6,018 nt of DNA from UBA11164 sp034376725 (GCA_034376725.1 JAXMJH010000011.1:1-6018); one strand, 5' to 3'; shown: positions 1-4,769, numbered from the stretch's first letter. A program made the numbers and translations. Notes: generated by a model not told the origin, from the letters alone.

Positions 1-153
1 TCCACCGCTCCTGTTCCACCTCGCGCTGCATGGCGCGCTCGGGGCAAGCTGTCTGCACGGGGGAGTGCCGGGCGATGCGCGGTGCGAATGCACCCGCGCT
101 GCACCGGCATGAACACGGCAACGACCTGCCGAACGGCGCAACGACGTGCGCCG
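1..153. other. Left-edge stretch downstream of traF; possible start of next minus-strand gene
   Basis: No complete gene can be supported here. On the minus strand a frame is open to the window edge and contains ATG at 31-29 (MQREVEQERW...), with a GTG further upstream at 58-56. Its third codon positions are mostly G or C, as in the real genes nearby, so it could be the first codons of the next gene of the conjugation operon. No good ribosome binding site precedes either start, and ten residues are too few to identify a family. A small inverted repeat, GGTGC/GCACC with a 4-nt loop, lies at 81-94. Confidence 0.25.
134..153 (-). terminator. Hairpin immediately after the traF stop codon
   Basis: CGGCGCA (134-140) and TGCGCCG (147-153) form a perfect 7-bp stem with a 6-nt loop, directly abutting the TGA stop of the traF-like gene (154-156). 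No T-run follows on the minus strand (TTCGGC...), so a classical intrinsic terminator is doubtful. It may instead protect the 3' end of the mRNA or be a weak pause site. Confidence 0.35.
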
Positions 154-717
154 TCACGGCTGAGTCTCCAGACGGATCGGTCGCGCCACGCCGAGCACGG
201 CGGCGGCGCTGACCGGCCCGAAGTAACGGCTGTCAAAGGATGCCGGGTTGGTGACGCTGAGCAGGAACAGTTCGCCCTCGGCGAGCTGCCTGCACGGCGG
301 CCAGAATGACAGCGGCCGACCCCAGCGATCGGTGCGCAGCACGGCGGCCACCGGCACGCCGTCGATGCGCACGATGCCATTCACGATGCAGACGTGCTGC
401 GGCGCGACCGCGCCAACACGTTTGAGCAGCGGAATGTGCGACGGCAGGTAGCCGCGCTGCGCGGCGAGCGCGGCGGCGTCTGCCGGCAAGGTGGTCAGCA
501 CGATGCTGCCGACGTGCAACGCACCAGGCAGCGAGTGCGCCGGTTCGATGCGATACCAGCCGACTGGAACGCTGTCGGACGGGTTGTAGACGATGCGCGC
601 CGATGGCTGCACGAAGGCCGCCCAGGCCAGCGCAGCGAGGCCGCAGGCAACGAGTGCAGCCAGTGTGAAGCGAGCGCGCAGGCGCGAGCGAGGAAGGGTT
701 GTGGTCGTCGCGGTCAT
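154..717 (-). CDS. traF: TraF-like S26 family signal peptidase of a conjugation system
   Basis: The product is 187 aa and belongs to the S26 (signal peptidase I) fold, conjugative TraF subgroup. In the RP4 system this peptidase matures the pilin TrbC, so the likely site of action is the inner membrane with its active site in the periplasm. A basic N-terminus (RSRLRAR, residues 10-16) precedes one hydrophobic segment (about 17-36). The catalytic serine is probably Ser49 in NPSDSVPVGWY (45-55). The general-base lysine is probably Lys99 in LLKRVGAV. The conserved box FDSRYFGPV lies at 161-169. The ATG at 717 overlaps the stop of the upstream DUF2840 gene by 4 bases (ATGA), and GGGAGAG sits about 7 bases upstream. 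A longer in-frame reading extending up to 1284 is not needed. Family assignment is firm from the motifs; pilin as substrate is inferred from RP4 TraF. Confidence 0.92.
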   Translation of the reverse strand: MTATTTTLPRSRLRARFTLAALVACGLAALAWAAFVQPSARIVYNPSDSVPVGWYRIEPAHSLPGALHVGSIVLTTLPADAAALAAQRGYLPSHIPLLKRVGAVAPQHVCIVNGIVRIDGVPVAAVLRTDRWGRPLSFWPPCRQLAEGELFLLSVTNPASFDSRYFGPVSAAAVLGVARPIRLETQP

Positions 718-1247
718 TGCAGTGCTCTCCCGGCCAGCCAGGCCGCGTGCCGTTCGGCGCTGTACGCCGGCAGCGGCAGGCGCGCAGCCAGACGGTTGCC
801 CAGCGTGCGCCAGTACGCGGGCGACACGTCGATGGCCTCGATGCCCAGCGCTTCGATGGCGTCGATCTGCGCGAGCACAGCTCGCACTTTCTGTTCGCCT
901 TCGGCGTGCAGCAGCAGGCGTGCGCCGGGACGAATGCCGGGAATGGTCTGCATGGCATCCAGCGGCGTGCAGGCTTGCATCACCATGAGTTGCCAGCGTG
1001 TCGTGCCGTAGTCGTTCGACTCCCAGCGGATGCGGCAGAAGATCGCTGTTGGCAGGAACATCGCGCAGCGCCGCCAGCGGTCGAGCTGCACGGTGCGCGC
1101 CGGATTGCCGAAGCGCAGATAGAGATTGATGCGCTGCTCTACGTAGGCGAGCGATACGCGCGTGAGCGGCACGTGACTGTCGAGTGATGCGAGCGGCTGC
1201 GGTGAAGGCGGCGGCGCAGCCGTGGCCCCCCGCGTGGCGATAGTCAT
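714..1247 (-). CDS. DUF2840 family protein of ICE conjugation operon
   Basis: The product is 177 aa and matches the DUF2840 family, which typically lies between parA and traF in Tn4371-like and trb-type ICEs; its biochemical role is unknown. Residues 1-20 are low-complexity and Pro/Ala-rich. The conserved body begins around LTRVSLAYVEQRINLYLRFG (28-47) and includes RWRRCAMFLPTAIFCRIRWE, YGTTRWQLMVMQA and the Pro/Gly segment IPGIRPGARLLLHAEGE. The C-terminal part (about 120-177) looks helical. No signal peptide or membrane segment is evident. The ATG at 1247 overlaps the stop of the preceding ribbon-helix-helix gene in an ATGA, and GGAG lies 8 bases upstream. The stop overlaps the traF start the same way, so translation is probably coupled along the row. 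The position suggests a conjugation accessory role, which is inference only. Confidence 0.88.
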   Translation of the reverse strand: MTIATRGATAAPPPSPQPLASLDSHVPLTRVSLAYVEQRINLYLRFGNPARTVQLDRWRRCAMFLPTAIFCRIRWESNDYGTTRWQLMVMQACTPLDAMQTIPGIRPGARLLLHAEGEQKVRAVLAQIDAIEALGIEAIDVSPAYWRTLGNRLAARLPLPAYSAERHAAWLAGRALQ

Positions 1248-1486
1248 GGCGTGTGCTCCGGGAACTCGCGTTCCAGTAGCGCACGCAGCAGCTCGGCCAC
1301 CGTCACGCCCTGCGTGAAGGCCGAGACCTTGATGCGGGCGCGCATGGCGGGCGTCACGTCGAGCGTCAGGCGCGCGGTGTAGAGGTCGCTTTTCTGGACG
1401 CTGTTGGCGTCGCCTTGGCGAATCCAGGCTTCGGTCTGCGGATTCGCTGGCGGTCGCACGCCGATGGCGATGCGCTTGCCACTCAT
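1244..1486 (-). CDS. Ribbon-helix-helix protein, probable ParA partner (partition DNA-binding protein)
   Basis: The product is 80 aa. The C-terminal half has a ribbon-helix-helix layout: a beta strand YTARLTLDV (36-44), a helix around PAMRARIKVSAFTQG (46-60) and a second helix TVAELLRALLEREF (62-75). The N-terminal third (MSGKRIAIGVRPPANP) is basic and probably flexible. Small RHH proteins next to a Walker-type ATPase are the centromere-binding partners in ParF/ParG-type partition systems, and relatives in ICEs are often loosely annotated as ParB. The ATG at 1486 forms an ATGA overlap with the parA stop and has GAGG 8 bases upstream; an earlier GTG at 1495 would overlap that ribosome binding site and is rejected. 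It may bind inverted or direct repeats in the repA-parA gap, which is inference. It could alternatively be a transcriptional autorepressor of the operon; many such proteins do both jobs. Confidence 0.82.
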   Translation of the reverse strand: MSGKRIAIGVRPPANPQTEAWIRQGDANSVQKSDLYTARLTLDVTPAMRARIKVSAFTQGVTVAELLRALLEREFPEHTP

Positions 1487-2121
1487 GGCGACCACCTCAG
1501 CAGCTCGTCGGCCAGCGCCGCGATCTCGCGTGCGGCGGCGCTATCTGGCGCGGTTTCTCGTGCAAGCCGCCCGGCGGCCACGCTGTCGGCGAAGACGATG
1601 CGCTGGCGGATTTCCGCGTGCAGTGCGGGCAGCGGCTGCTCGGCGAGCGCGCCACGCGCTTCGCGTCCGATGACGGTGCGCACCACACGCCGGTTGATGA
1701 CGAAGGCCGCGCGCAGCGCTGGCCTGAACAGTTGCGCCTCGCGGATCAACGCCACCATCTCGGCGCTGGCCCACAGGTCGTAGGGACTCGGCTGCACCGG
1801 CACCAGCACGCGGTCGGCCGCCAGCAGCGCGGAGCGCGCGAGTGCGGCGATGCGTGGCGGGCCGTCGATGACGATGTGATCGCAGCGCCGGGCCAGTTCC
1901 GGCGCTTCCTGGTGCAGCGTTTCCCGTGCAAGGCCCACGGCGCTGAACAGCCGTGGCAGCCCTTGCTGGCTGCGCCGCTGTGTCCAGTCCAGTGAGGAGC
2001 CTTGCGGGTCGGCATCCAGCAGGATGACCTGTCGACCGCGCAGCGCGAGTTCGCCGGCGATGTGGGTGGCGAGCGTGGTCTTGCCGACACCGCCTTTCTG
2101 GTTGAGCAAGGCGACGATCAT
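1483..2121 (-). CDS. parA: ParA family partition ATPase
   Basis: The product is 212 aa, a Walker-type ATPase of the ParA/MinD superfamily and of the short type that lacks an N-terminal DNA-binding domain. The deviant Walker A, KGGVGKTT, lies at 9-16 with signature Lys9 and Lys14. Walker A' is DADPQ (36-40), and Walker B is IVIDGPP (83-89). LVPVQPSPYDLWA (106-118) is the typical downstream block. The role is ATP-driven segregation or maintenance of the element on the nucleoid in its excised, possibly replicating form. The ATG at 2121 is preceded by GGAGGG at 7 bases and gives the usual MIVALLNQKGG start. An upstream ATG at 2202 would add 27 residues reading through origin-like DNA and is rejected. 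The stop overlaps the RHH partner gene in an ATGA. The 289 bp upstream hold the repeats described separately, probably including its promoter or operator. Confidence 0.95.
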   Translation of the reverse strand: MIVALLNQKGGVGKTTLATHIAGELALRGRQVILLDADPQGSSLDWTQRRSQQGLPRLFSAVGLARETLHQEAPELARRCDHIVIDGPPRIAALARSALLAADRVLVPVQPSPYDLWASAEMVALIREAQLFRPALRAAFVINRRVVRTVIGREARGALAEQPLPALHAEIRQRIVFADSVAAGRLARETAPDSAAAREIAALADELLRWSP

Positions 2122-2188
2122 GGCGCAGCCCTCCGTGGTGGAAAGCTGCCTGTTGAACGGCCTGAAAAACGCCTTTGCTGTTGACCTT

Positions 2189-2204
2189 CGGTGGTTATCC
2201 ACCG
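2189..2204. promoter_or_regulatory. DnaA-box-like site inside a short hairpin
   Basis: TTATCCACC at 2195-2203 matches the DnaA consensus TTATCCACA at eight of nine positions. It sits within CGGTGG (2189-2194), TTAT, CCACCG (2199-2204), a perfect 6-bp stem with a 4-nt loop. On the flank of the A+T-rich region next to repA, it could help load the host initiator. A one-mismatch 9-mer also occurs by chance, so the call rests on context. Confidence 0.45.
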
Positions 2205-2208
2205 GCCC

Positions 2209-2228
2209 AATAACAAGGTCTTGTTATT
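2209..2228. promoter_or_regulatory. 20-bp inverted repeat upstream of parA (operator or partition site candidate)
   Basis: AATAACAAG (2209-2217) and CTTGTTATT (2220-2228) are perfect 9-bp arms separated by GT. The element lies 88 bp upstream of the parA start codon. A dyad of this size with a 2-bp centre fits a dimeric regulator such as an RHH or winged-helix protein. The local candidates are the RHH partner of ParA and RepA. The nearest bases downstream of it on the minus strand contain no U-run, so a terminator role is less likely. Confidence 0.5.
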
Positions 2229-2244
2229 CGTTAGATAGCTTTTA

Positions 2245-2298
2245 AAGTTAGATATAAAGTTAAGGGCCGGAAAAATCCTTGTGGCTACTGAAGTTAGA
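2245..2298. repeat. AAGTTAGA-type short direct repeats in A+T-rich core
   Basis: AAGTTAGA occurs at 2245-2252 and 2291-2298, with a related AAGTTAAG at 2257-2264. GTTAGATA occurs at 2230-2237 and 2247-2254. Together they make a run of near-identical A+T-rich motifs inside the lowest-G+C part of the window. Such clustered A+T-rich repeats are typical of DNA-unwinding elements in iteron origins, but they could also be sites for a partition protein. Confidence 0.4.
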
Positions 2299-2306
2299 CG
2301 CGATTC

Positions 2307-2372
2307 GCGCGCCTGATAGCACGATATGGGTGCGCCTGATAGCACGAGTCCCGGCGCGCCCGATAGCACGAG
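2307..2372 (-). repeat. Three iteron-like 19-bp direct repeats
   Basis: The plus-strand copies are GCGCGCCTGATAGCACGAT (2307-2325), GTGCGCCTGATAGCACGAG (2330-2348) and GCGCGCCCGATAGCACGAG (2354-2372). The shared core is GCGCCYGATAGCACGA, with one variable position among 16. Starts are 23 and 24 bp apart, close to two helical turns, as expected for initiator binding on one face of the DNA. The array starts 38 bp past the repA stop codon. Read on the minus strand the motif is TCGTGCTATCRGGCGC. RepA is the natural candidate ligand. Exactly three copies were found; no further good copy was seen in the window. Confidence 0.75.
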
Positions 2373-2410
2373 CCCATTCACAGCTTGTCCCGTTTTCATC
2401 CCCGCAGTTA

Positions 2411-3238
2411 TCAACGTGCCGTGGGCGGCACGGGGCGGAAGGCCAGAATCTCCGGCGTGCCGGGCCAGCGCTCGACGGACAGCACATAGCCAGGCAGCGA
2501 TTGCCGAGCAGCCAACGTGCGCAGGTCGCGGGCGAAGTCGCGAGGCTGCGCCAGGCTGCCCGACTTGCGATACAGGTAGGGGAAGTCGAACTGCCAGCCG
2601 TCGCGCTGCTTGCCGCCGTGCTTGCGCACCAGGCGGTACAGCCAGCGCTCGATGCCGCCGGTGAGCTTGAAGTACGCCGGGTCGATGGTGAGCACCAGGG
2701 CTTCGTCCAGCACGCCAGCAAAGAACCAGTCCGGCAGGATGAGTTCGAGGCCGAGCGGCGCGCCCCTGGCGTCCGCGCGCTCCTTCCATTCGTTGATCCA
2801 CGAGAAGCGATGCAGGCGCCGCCCCGTGGTCTCGCGGATGGAGGTGGCAATGGTGGTCGATTGCAGGCGATCCAGTGCGGCCTTGAGGCGCTGGTAGTCG
2901 CGCAGCGACGTGCCGCGCCCGATGAAGCGCAGGATCTCGTAAGGCGTGGTCTGCATCCTGCGCGACGGGCGCAGACCTGAGTCGCGCGCTTCGACGATCT
3001 GGCTGGCGGCCCAGATGAGGATGTCGGCATCCCAAATGGTGGCGATGCCGTGCTCCTGCGTGCCTTCCACGCGCACGGTGACGCCGCCAGAGCGGAAGTC
3101 GATCGGCGCTGTGCGCCGCGACTTGGCCAGCGAGAAGAACGGATAGGCCATCAGGTCTTGTGCGTCGCGCGGCGCCATGTCGCCCGGCAGCGCGCGGAAC
3201 AGGTCGAGCTGTTCGCGCTCCTTCTCCGAGCTGGACAC
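2411..3238 (-). CDS. repA: Replication initiator protein RepA (RPA family)
   Basis: The product is 275 aa from GTG at 3238 and resembles plasmid/ICE 'replication initiator protein A' (RPA family, winged-helix initiators). The N-terminal block is QLDLFRALPGDMAPRDAQDLM followed by AYPFFSLAKSRR. A core block TPYEILRFIGRGTSLRDYQRLKAALDRL (98-125) looks like a DNA-binding helical unit, and FSWINEWKE, ELILPDWFF and GGIERWLYRLVRKHGG (194-209) are further recognisable blocks. It should bind the iterons just after its stop codon and start replication of the excised element. The start is uncertain: GTG 3238 has GGTGG 8 bases upstream and yields MSSSEKEREQ; GTG 3250 would add the unlikely MVLV and has no ribosome binding site. 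It follows the helix-turn-helix gene by 26 bp, suggesting one transcript. Family call is firm; actual replication in this host is inferred. Confidence 0.87.
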   Translation of the reverse strand: MSSSEKEREQLDLFRALPGDMAPRDAQDLMAYPFFSLAKSRRTAPIDFRSGGVTVRVEGTQEHGIATIWDADILIWAASQIVEARDSGLRPSRRMQTTPYEILRFIGRGTSLRDYQRLKAALDRLQSTTIATSIRETTGRRLHRFSWINEWKERADARGAPLGLELILPDWFFAGVLDEALVLTIDPAYFKLTGGIERWLYRLVRKHGGKQRDGWQFDFPYLYRKSGSLAQPRDFARDLRTLAARQSLPGYVLSVERWPGTPEILAFRPVPPTAR

Positions 3239-3264
3239 GACGAGAACCACCCGCGCGCCGGTCG

Positions 3265-3555
3265 TCAGCGGCCATCGCGGTAGTCACCGGCGTGGCGCTC
3301 GGCGTACTCAGGGTCGGACGTGGCCTCGAAGCTGCGCGCGTCGGCCCAGGCATCGAGGTCGGCCACCGAATACATGACGCGGCGGCCGAACTTGCGAAAG
3401 CGCGGCCCGCCGCCGATGACGCGCTGCTTTTCCAGCGTGCGCGGCGACAGGCGCAGGTATTCGGCGGCTTCGTCGTTAGTCAGGTAGCGCGAAGGCTGGG
3501 CGGGTTGCTGCGTGACAGCGGGAGCGGCTTGCGGCCGCAGCGGTGCGGGTCTCAT
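3265..3555 (-). CDS. AlpA/excisionase-like helix-turn-helix DNA-binding protein
   Basis: The product is 96 aa. Residues 24-71 form a MerR/excisionase-type winged helix-turn-helix domain (HTH_17 family): YLTNDEAAEYLRLSPRTLEK, then the wing GGGPRFRKFGRRVMYSVADLDAWA. The N-terminal 22 residues are Pro/Ala/Gln-rich and the C-terminal tail is charged. Relatives in ICEs act as directionality factors or as regulators of the replication and excision genes; which applies here is unknown. The ATG at 3555 is chosen because GGAGG lies 8 bases upstream; an in-frame ATG at 3570 overlaps that site. repA follows after 26 bp and the DUF2285 gene ends 83 bp upstream, so the three probably form one unit. A dyad-like site (3571-3589) lies just upstream of its ribosome binding site and may be its own operator. 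Confidence 0.85.
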   Translation of the reverse strand: MRPAPLRPQAAPAVTQQPAQPSRYLTNDEAAEYLRLSPRTLEKQRVIGGGPRFRKFGRRVMYSVADLDAWADARSFEATSDPEYAERHAGDYRDGR

Positions 3556-3570
3556 GGCGTGAACCTCCAT

Positions 3571-3600
3571 CGGTCTGAATCACCGACCGCGACAGCGCGG
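3571..3600. promoter_or_regulatory. Dyad-like site upstream of the helix-turn-helix gene
   Basis: CGGTCTGAATCACCGACCG (3571-3589) has CGGTC/GACCG arms and shares CGGTCTGAA with the inverted repeat at 4693-4710. A second small dyad, CCGCG-ACAG-CGCGG, follows at 3587-3600. Both lie just upstream of the ribosome binding site of the minus-strand helix-turn-helix gene, in the right place for an operator. No clear -35/-10 pair was found, so the gene may rely on read-through from the DUF2285 gene. Confidence 0.35.
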
Positions 3601-3638
3601 CCGGATGGAGGCAGTCTCAGAAAAGAAAGGCGCTGTGC

Positions 3639-4421
3639 TCAGGGACGTTTTGCGAGGGACGCGAAACGTCCCTGCGTGGGCGGATGAAGTTGCGCGAGAC
3701 GGCGGTAGCCGCCGCGCATCAACGTCTGGCCCCGCCGCACCAGGCGGCGCACGCGGGCACGCAGCGCGCCGTCGGCGTGCCAGTCTTTGGCGACCGCCGC
3801 AGTGCCGAACAGCACGTCAGCCACGGCGCGCAGGGATGCACCGGCCAGCGTGCCGTCGAGCGCCTGCAAGGTGCGCAGCTCCAACAGCGCGGTCGTCGAA
3901 GGGCGTGCCCCGGCCAGTGCCGTCGGCGCGACCGCCACCAGTTTGTCCAGTTCGCCCACCAGCGCGCGGCAACGCGAACAGGGATCAGGCGATGCGCGCA
4001 TGGCATAGGCATAGGCCATGCCATCCGCCAGATCGGACGCGAAGGCCAGGCGCAGACAGCAGCCGGCCCAGCGGGTGGCGAGCACCAGCCGCCGCCCGTC
4101 GTGGATCAGTTGCTTGCGGCCCGGCAGATGCCAGAACGCAAAGCGTTCGGCATCGGGCGGCGGGTCCGCATCGGGATAGAGCAGCACCACGCTGTCGTGA
4201 TCGGGAAACCAGGCCGGGTGCGCGTCACGCGCATCCAGGGCCGGGTCTTCCAGCAGGCGCAGGCCCCAGTGCTGCGCCGCTCCGGGATGACGGCGACGGC
4301 GCAGCCAGTCGCGCCGGTAGTCGGGGTGGCGGCGCAGGTATTCCCACGCCAACGCGGGGCCGTCCAGGTGCAGGACGTAAAGGTAAGCGGCACCGGGGCG
4401 CCAATGATCGGACTCTGCCAT
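3639..4421 (-). CDS. DUF2285 (DUF6499-type N-terminus) regulator-like protein
   Basis: The product is 260 aa and resembles ICE proteins annotated as transcriptional-regulator-like, with an N-terminal DUF6499-like block and a C-terminal DUF2285 block. The N-terminal signature is LDGPALAWEYLRRHPDYRRDW (19-39). The C-terminal block runs LLELRTLQALDGTLAGASLRAVADVLFG (179-206), then DWHADGALRARVRRLVRRGQTLMRGGYRRLAQL, a basic and probably helical DNA-binding segment. In between are CC (121-122) and CSRC (148-151), a CxxC arrangement that might bind metal, though two pairs are weak evidence. No membrane segment is seen. AGGAGG lies 8 bases before the ATG at 4421, a strong ribosome binding site. It lies upstream of the helix-turn-helix and repA genes in the same direction. 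Its molecular role is unknown; regulation of element genes is an inference from family naming and position. Confidence 0.85.
   Translation of the reverse strand: MAESDHWRPGAAYLYVLHLDGPALAWEYLRRHPDYRRDWLRRRRHPGAAQHWGLRLLEDPALDARDAHPAWFPDHDSVVLLYPDADPPPDAERFAFWHLPGRKQLIHDGRRLVLATRWAGCCLRLAFASDLADGMAYAYAMRASPDPCSRCRALVGELDKLVAVAPTALAGARPSTTALLELRTLQALDGTLAGASLRAVADVLFGTAAVAKDWHADGALRARVRRLVRRGQTLMRGGYRRLAQLHPPTQGRFASLAKRP
3641..3673 (-). terminator. 10-bp-stem hairpin spanning the 3' end of the DUF2285 gene
   Basis: AGGGACGTTT (3641-3650) and AAACGTCCCT (3664-3673) are perfect 10-bp arms with a 13-nt loop. They encode the last residues (GRFASLAKRP) and overlap the first stop-codon base on the minus strand. 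An extra AGGGACG lies in the loop at 3655-3661. Downstream on the minus strand a pyrimidine stretch CCTTTCTTTTCTG appears about 9 bases past the stem, too far for a textbook intrinsic terminator. It could be an attenuator that lowers expression of the helix-turn-helix and repA genes, or an mRNA-stabilising hairpin. Confidence 0.45.
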
Positions 4422-4499
4422 GACGCAGCCTCCTGTCGGACAGCAGGGCTCGTCGCCACGGGCGTCAGGGGGAGCTACGGTGTCATCGGCGTATCGTCA

Positions 4500-4527
4500 C
4501 AGGTATTCGCTAAGCTGGCGGTGTCAA
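4500..4527 (-). promoter_or_regulatory. Candidate promoter of the DUF2285-HTH-repA unit
   Basis: On the minus strand a perfect -35 hexamer TTGACA (4527-4522) is followed after 16 bp by TACCTG (4505-4500), a poor -10. A start near 4493 would leave a leader of about 70 nt before the ATG at 4421. The -35 overlaps CGGTCT (4532-4527), echoing the CGGTCTGA motif of the nearby dyads, which would suit control by a regulator. The weak -10 keeps confidence low. Confidence 0.3.
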
Positions 4528-4646
4528 GACCGATTGGCTCCAGGGCATTGCACAGGTCGTCCGAATGCGACGGCTGCGCGAACGATGATGGTGCGCAGCA
4601 ATGGACACGGTGCCGCAAGCCGCGTCGGGAATCAGGACTGTTTTGG

Positions 4647-4673
4647 TCATGCACGCACTTCGCCGGTGCATGA
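4647..4673. promoter_or_regulatory. Inverted repeat TCATGCAC/GTGCATGA
   Basis: TCATGCAC (4647-4654) and GTGCATGA (4666-4673) are perfect 8-bp arms with an 11-bp spacer. Arm centres are about 19 bp apart, close to two helical turns, which fits binding of a dimeric regulator better than a terminator. No ligand can be assigned. Confidence 0.4.
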
Positions 4674-4692
4674 GTGCCGATTGATGCGCGGG

Positions 4693-4710
4693 CGGTCTGA
4701 ACTCAGACCG
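4693..4710. promoter_or_regulatory. 18-bp inverted repeat CGGTCTGA-AC-TCAGACCG
   Basis: Perfect 8-bp arms flank a 2-bp centre, a typical compact operator geometry. The left arm plus one base (CGGTCTGAA) recurs upstream of the helix-turn-helix gene at 3571-3579. Its overall shape (long arms, 2-bp centre) also resembles the 2209-2228 repeat, though the sequence differs. Confidence 0.45.
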
Positions 4711-4717
4711 AAATAGA

Positions 4718-4746
4718 CACAGTGCGCCGCGCTTGGCGGCGCTGTG
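4718..4746 (-). terminator. GC-rich hairpin downstream of the DUF2958 gene
   Basis: GCGCCGC (4724-4730) pairs with GCGGCGC (4736-4742) around a 5-nt loop. Past a 2-nt bulge, CACA (4718-4721) pairs with TGTG (4743-4746). On the minus strand the stem is followed by TCTATTTC, a poor but T-containing tail. It lies about 30 bases past the DUF2958 stop and is the best candidate for that gene's terminator. Confidence 0.4.
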
Positions 4747-4769
4747 CTGGCCCGCGATTGCAGGCCAGC
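4746..4769 (-). repeat. Second hairpin between DUF2958 stop and the GC-rich hairpin
   Basis: GCTGGCC (4746-4752) and GGCCAGC (4763-4769) are perfect 7-bp arms with a 10-nt loop. It starts 8 bases past the DUF2958 stop codon and abuts the hairpin at 4718-4746. Tandem hairpins directly after a gene fit a compound terminator or an mRNA 3'-end structure. Confidence 0.4.

Larger units (their letters stand above)
2122..2410. other. Candidate replication origin / partition region between repA and parA
   Basis: This 289-bp gene-free gap lies just downstream of repA and just upstream of parA. It combines three iteron-like repeats (2307-2372), an A+T-rich core (2221-2280 has 18 G/C in 60, against roughly 65-70% in neighbouring genes), short AAGTTAGA-type repeats, a 20-bp inverted repeat (2209-2228) and a DnaA-box-like TTATCCACC (2195-2203). 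Iterons, an A+T-rich unwinding element and a DnaA box beside a RepA gene are the parts of an iteron-controlled theta origin; a centromere for the ParA/RHH pair often lies directly upstream of parA. Which part serves which function is inferred from layout. A minus-strand parA promoter must also lie here or upstream, but no convincing -35/-10 pair was found. Confidence 0.6.

Noticed and set aside
81..94. Small hairpin GGTGC-GAAT-GCACC
   Set aside because: Five-base arms are expected by chance in such GC-rich DNA; no functional context.
394..1187. Overlapping plus-strand frames opposite DUF2840 and traF
   Set aside because: Composition typical of antisense GC-rich frames; the minus-strand genes have motifs, coupling and ribosome binding sites.
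2122..2202. 27-residue N-terminal extension of ParA from ATG at 2202
   Set aside because: The ATG at 2121 has GGAGGG at ideal spacing and gives the standard ParA N-terminus; the extension would cover origin-like DNA.
2400..2420. Second DnaA-like box TTATCAACG at the repA stop codon
   Set aside because: Two mismatches to consensus and overlap with coding DNA; too weak to annotate.
2279..2980. Plus-strand 233-codon frame opposite repA
   Set aside because: Antisense shadow of RepA; no ribosome binding site and no domain-like sequence.
2118..3353. 411-codon minus-strand open frame covering repA and the origin-like gap
   Set aside because: It is out of frame with RepA and the HTH protein, both of which have clear family matches, and reads through iterons (producing VLSGA-like peptide repeats) with low-complexity Arg/Ala-rich sequence. 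It is a GC-rich shadow frame.
3605..4423. Long plus-strand frames opposite the DUF2285 gene (also 3684-4673)
   Set aside because: Translations are Arg/Ala/Pro-rich without recognisable domains and lie antisense to a well-supported gene with a strong ribosome binding site.
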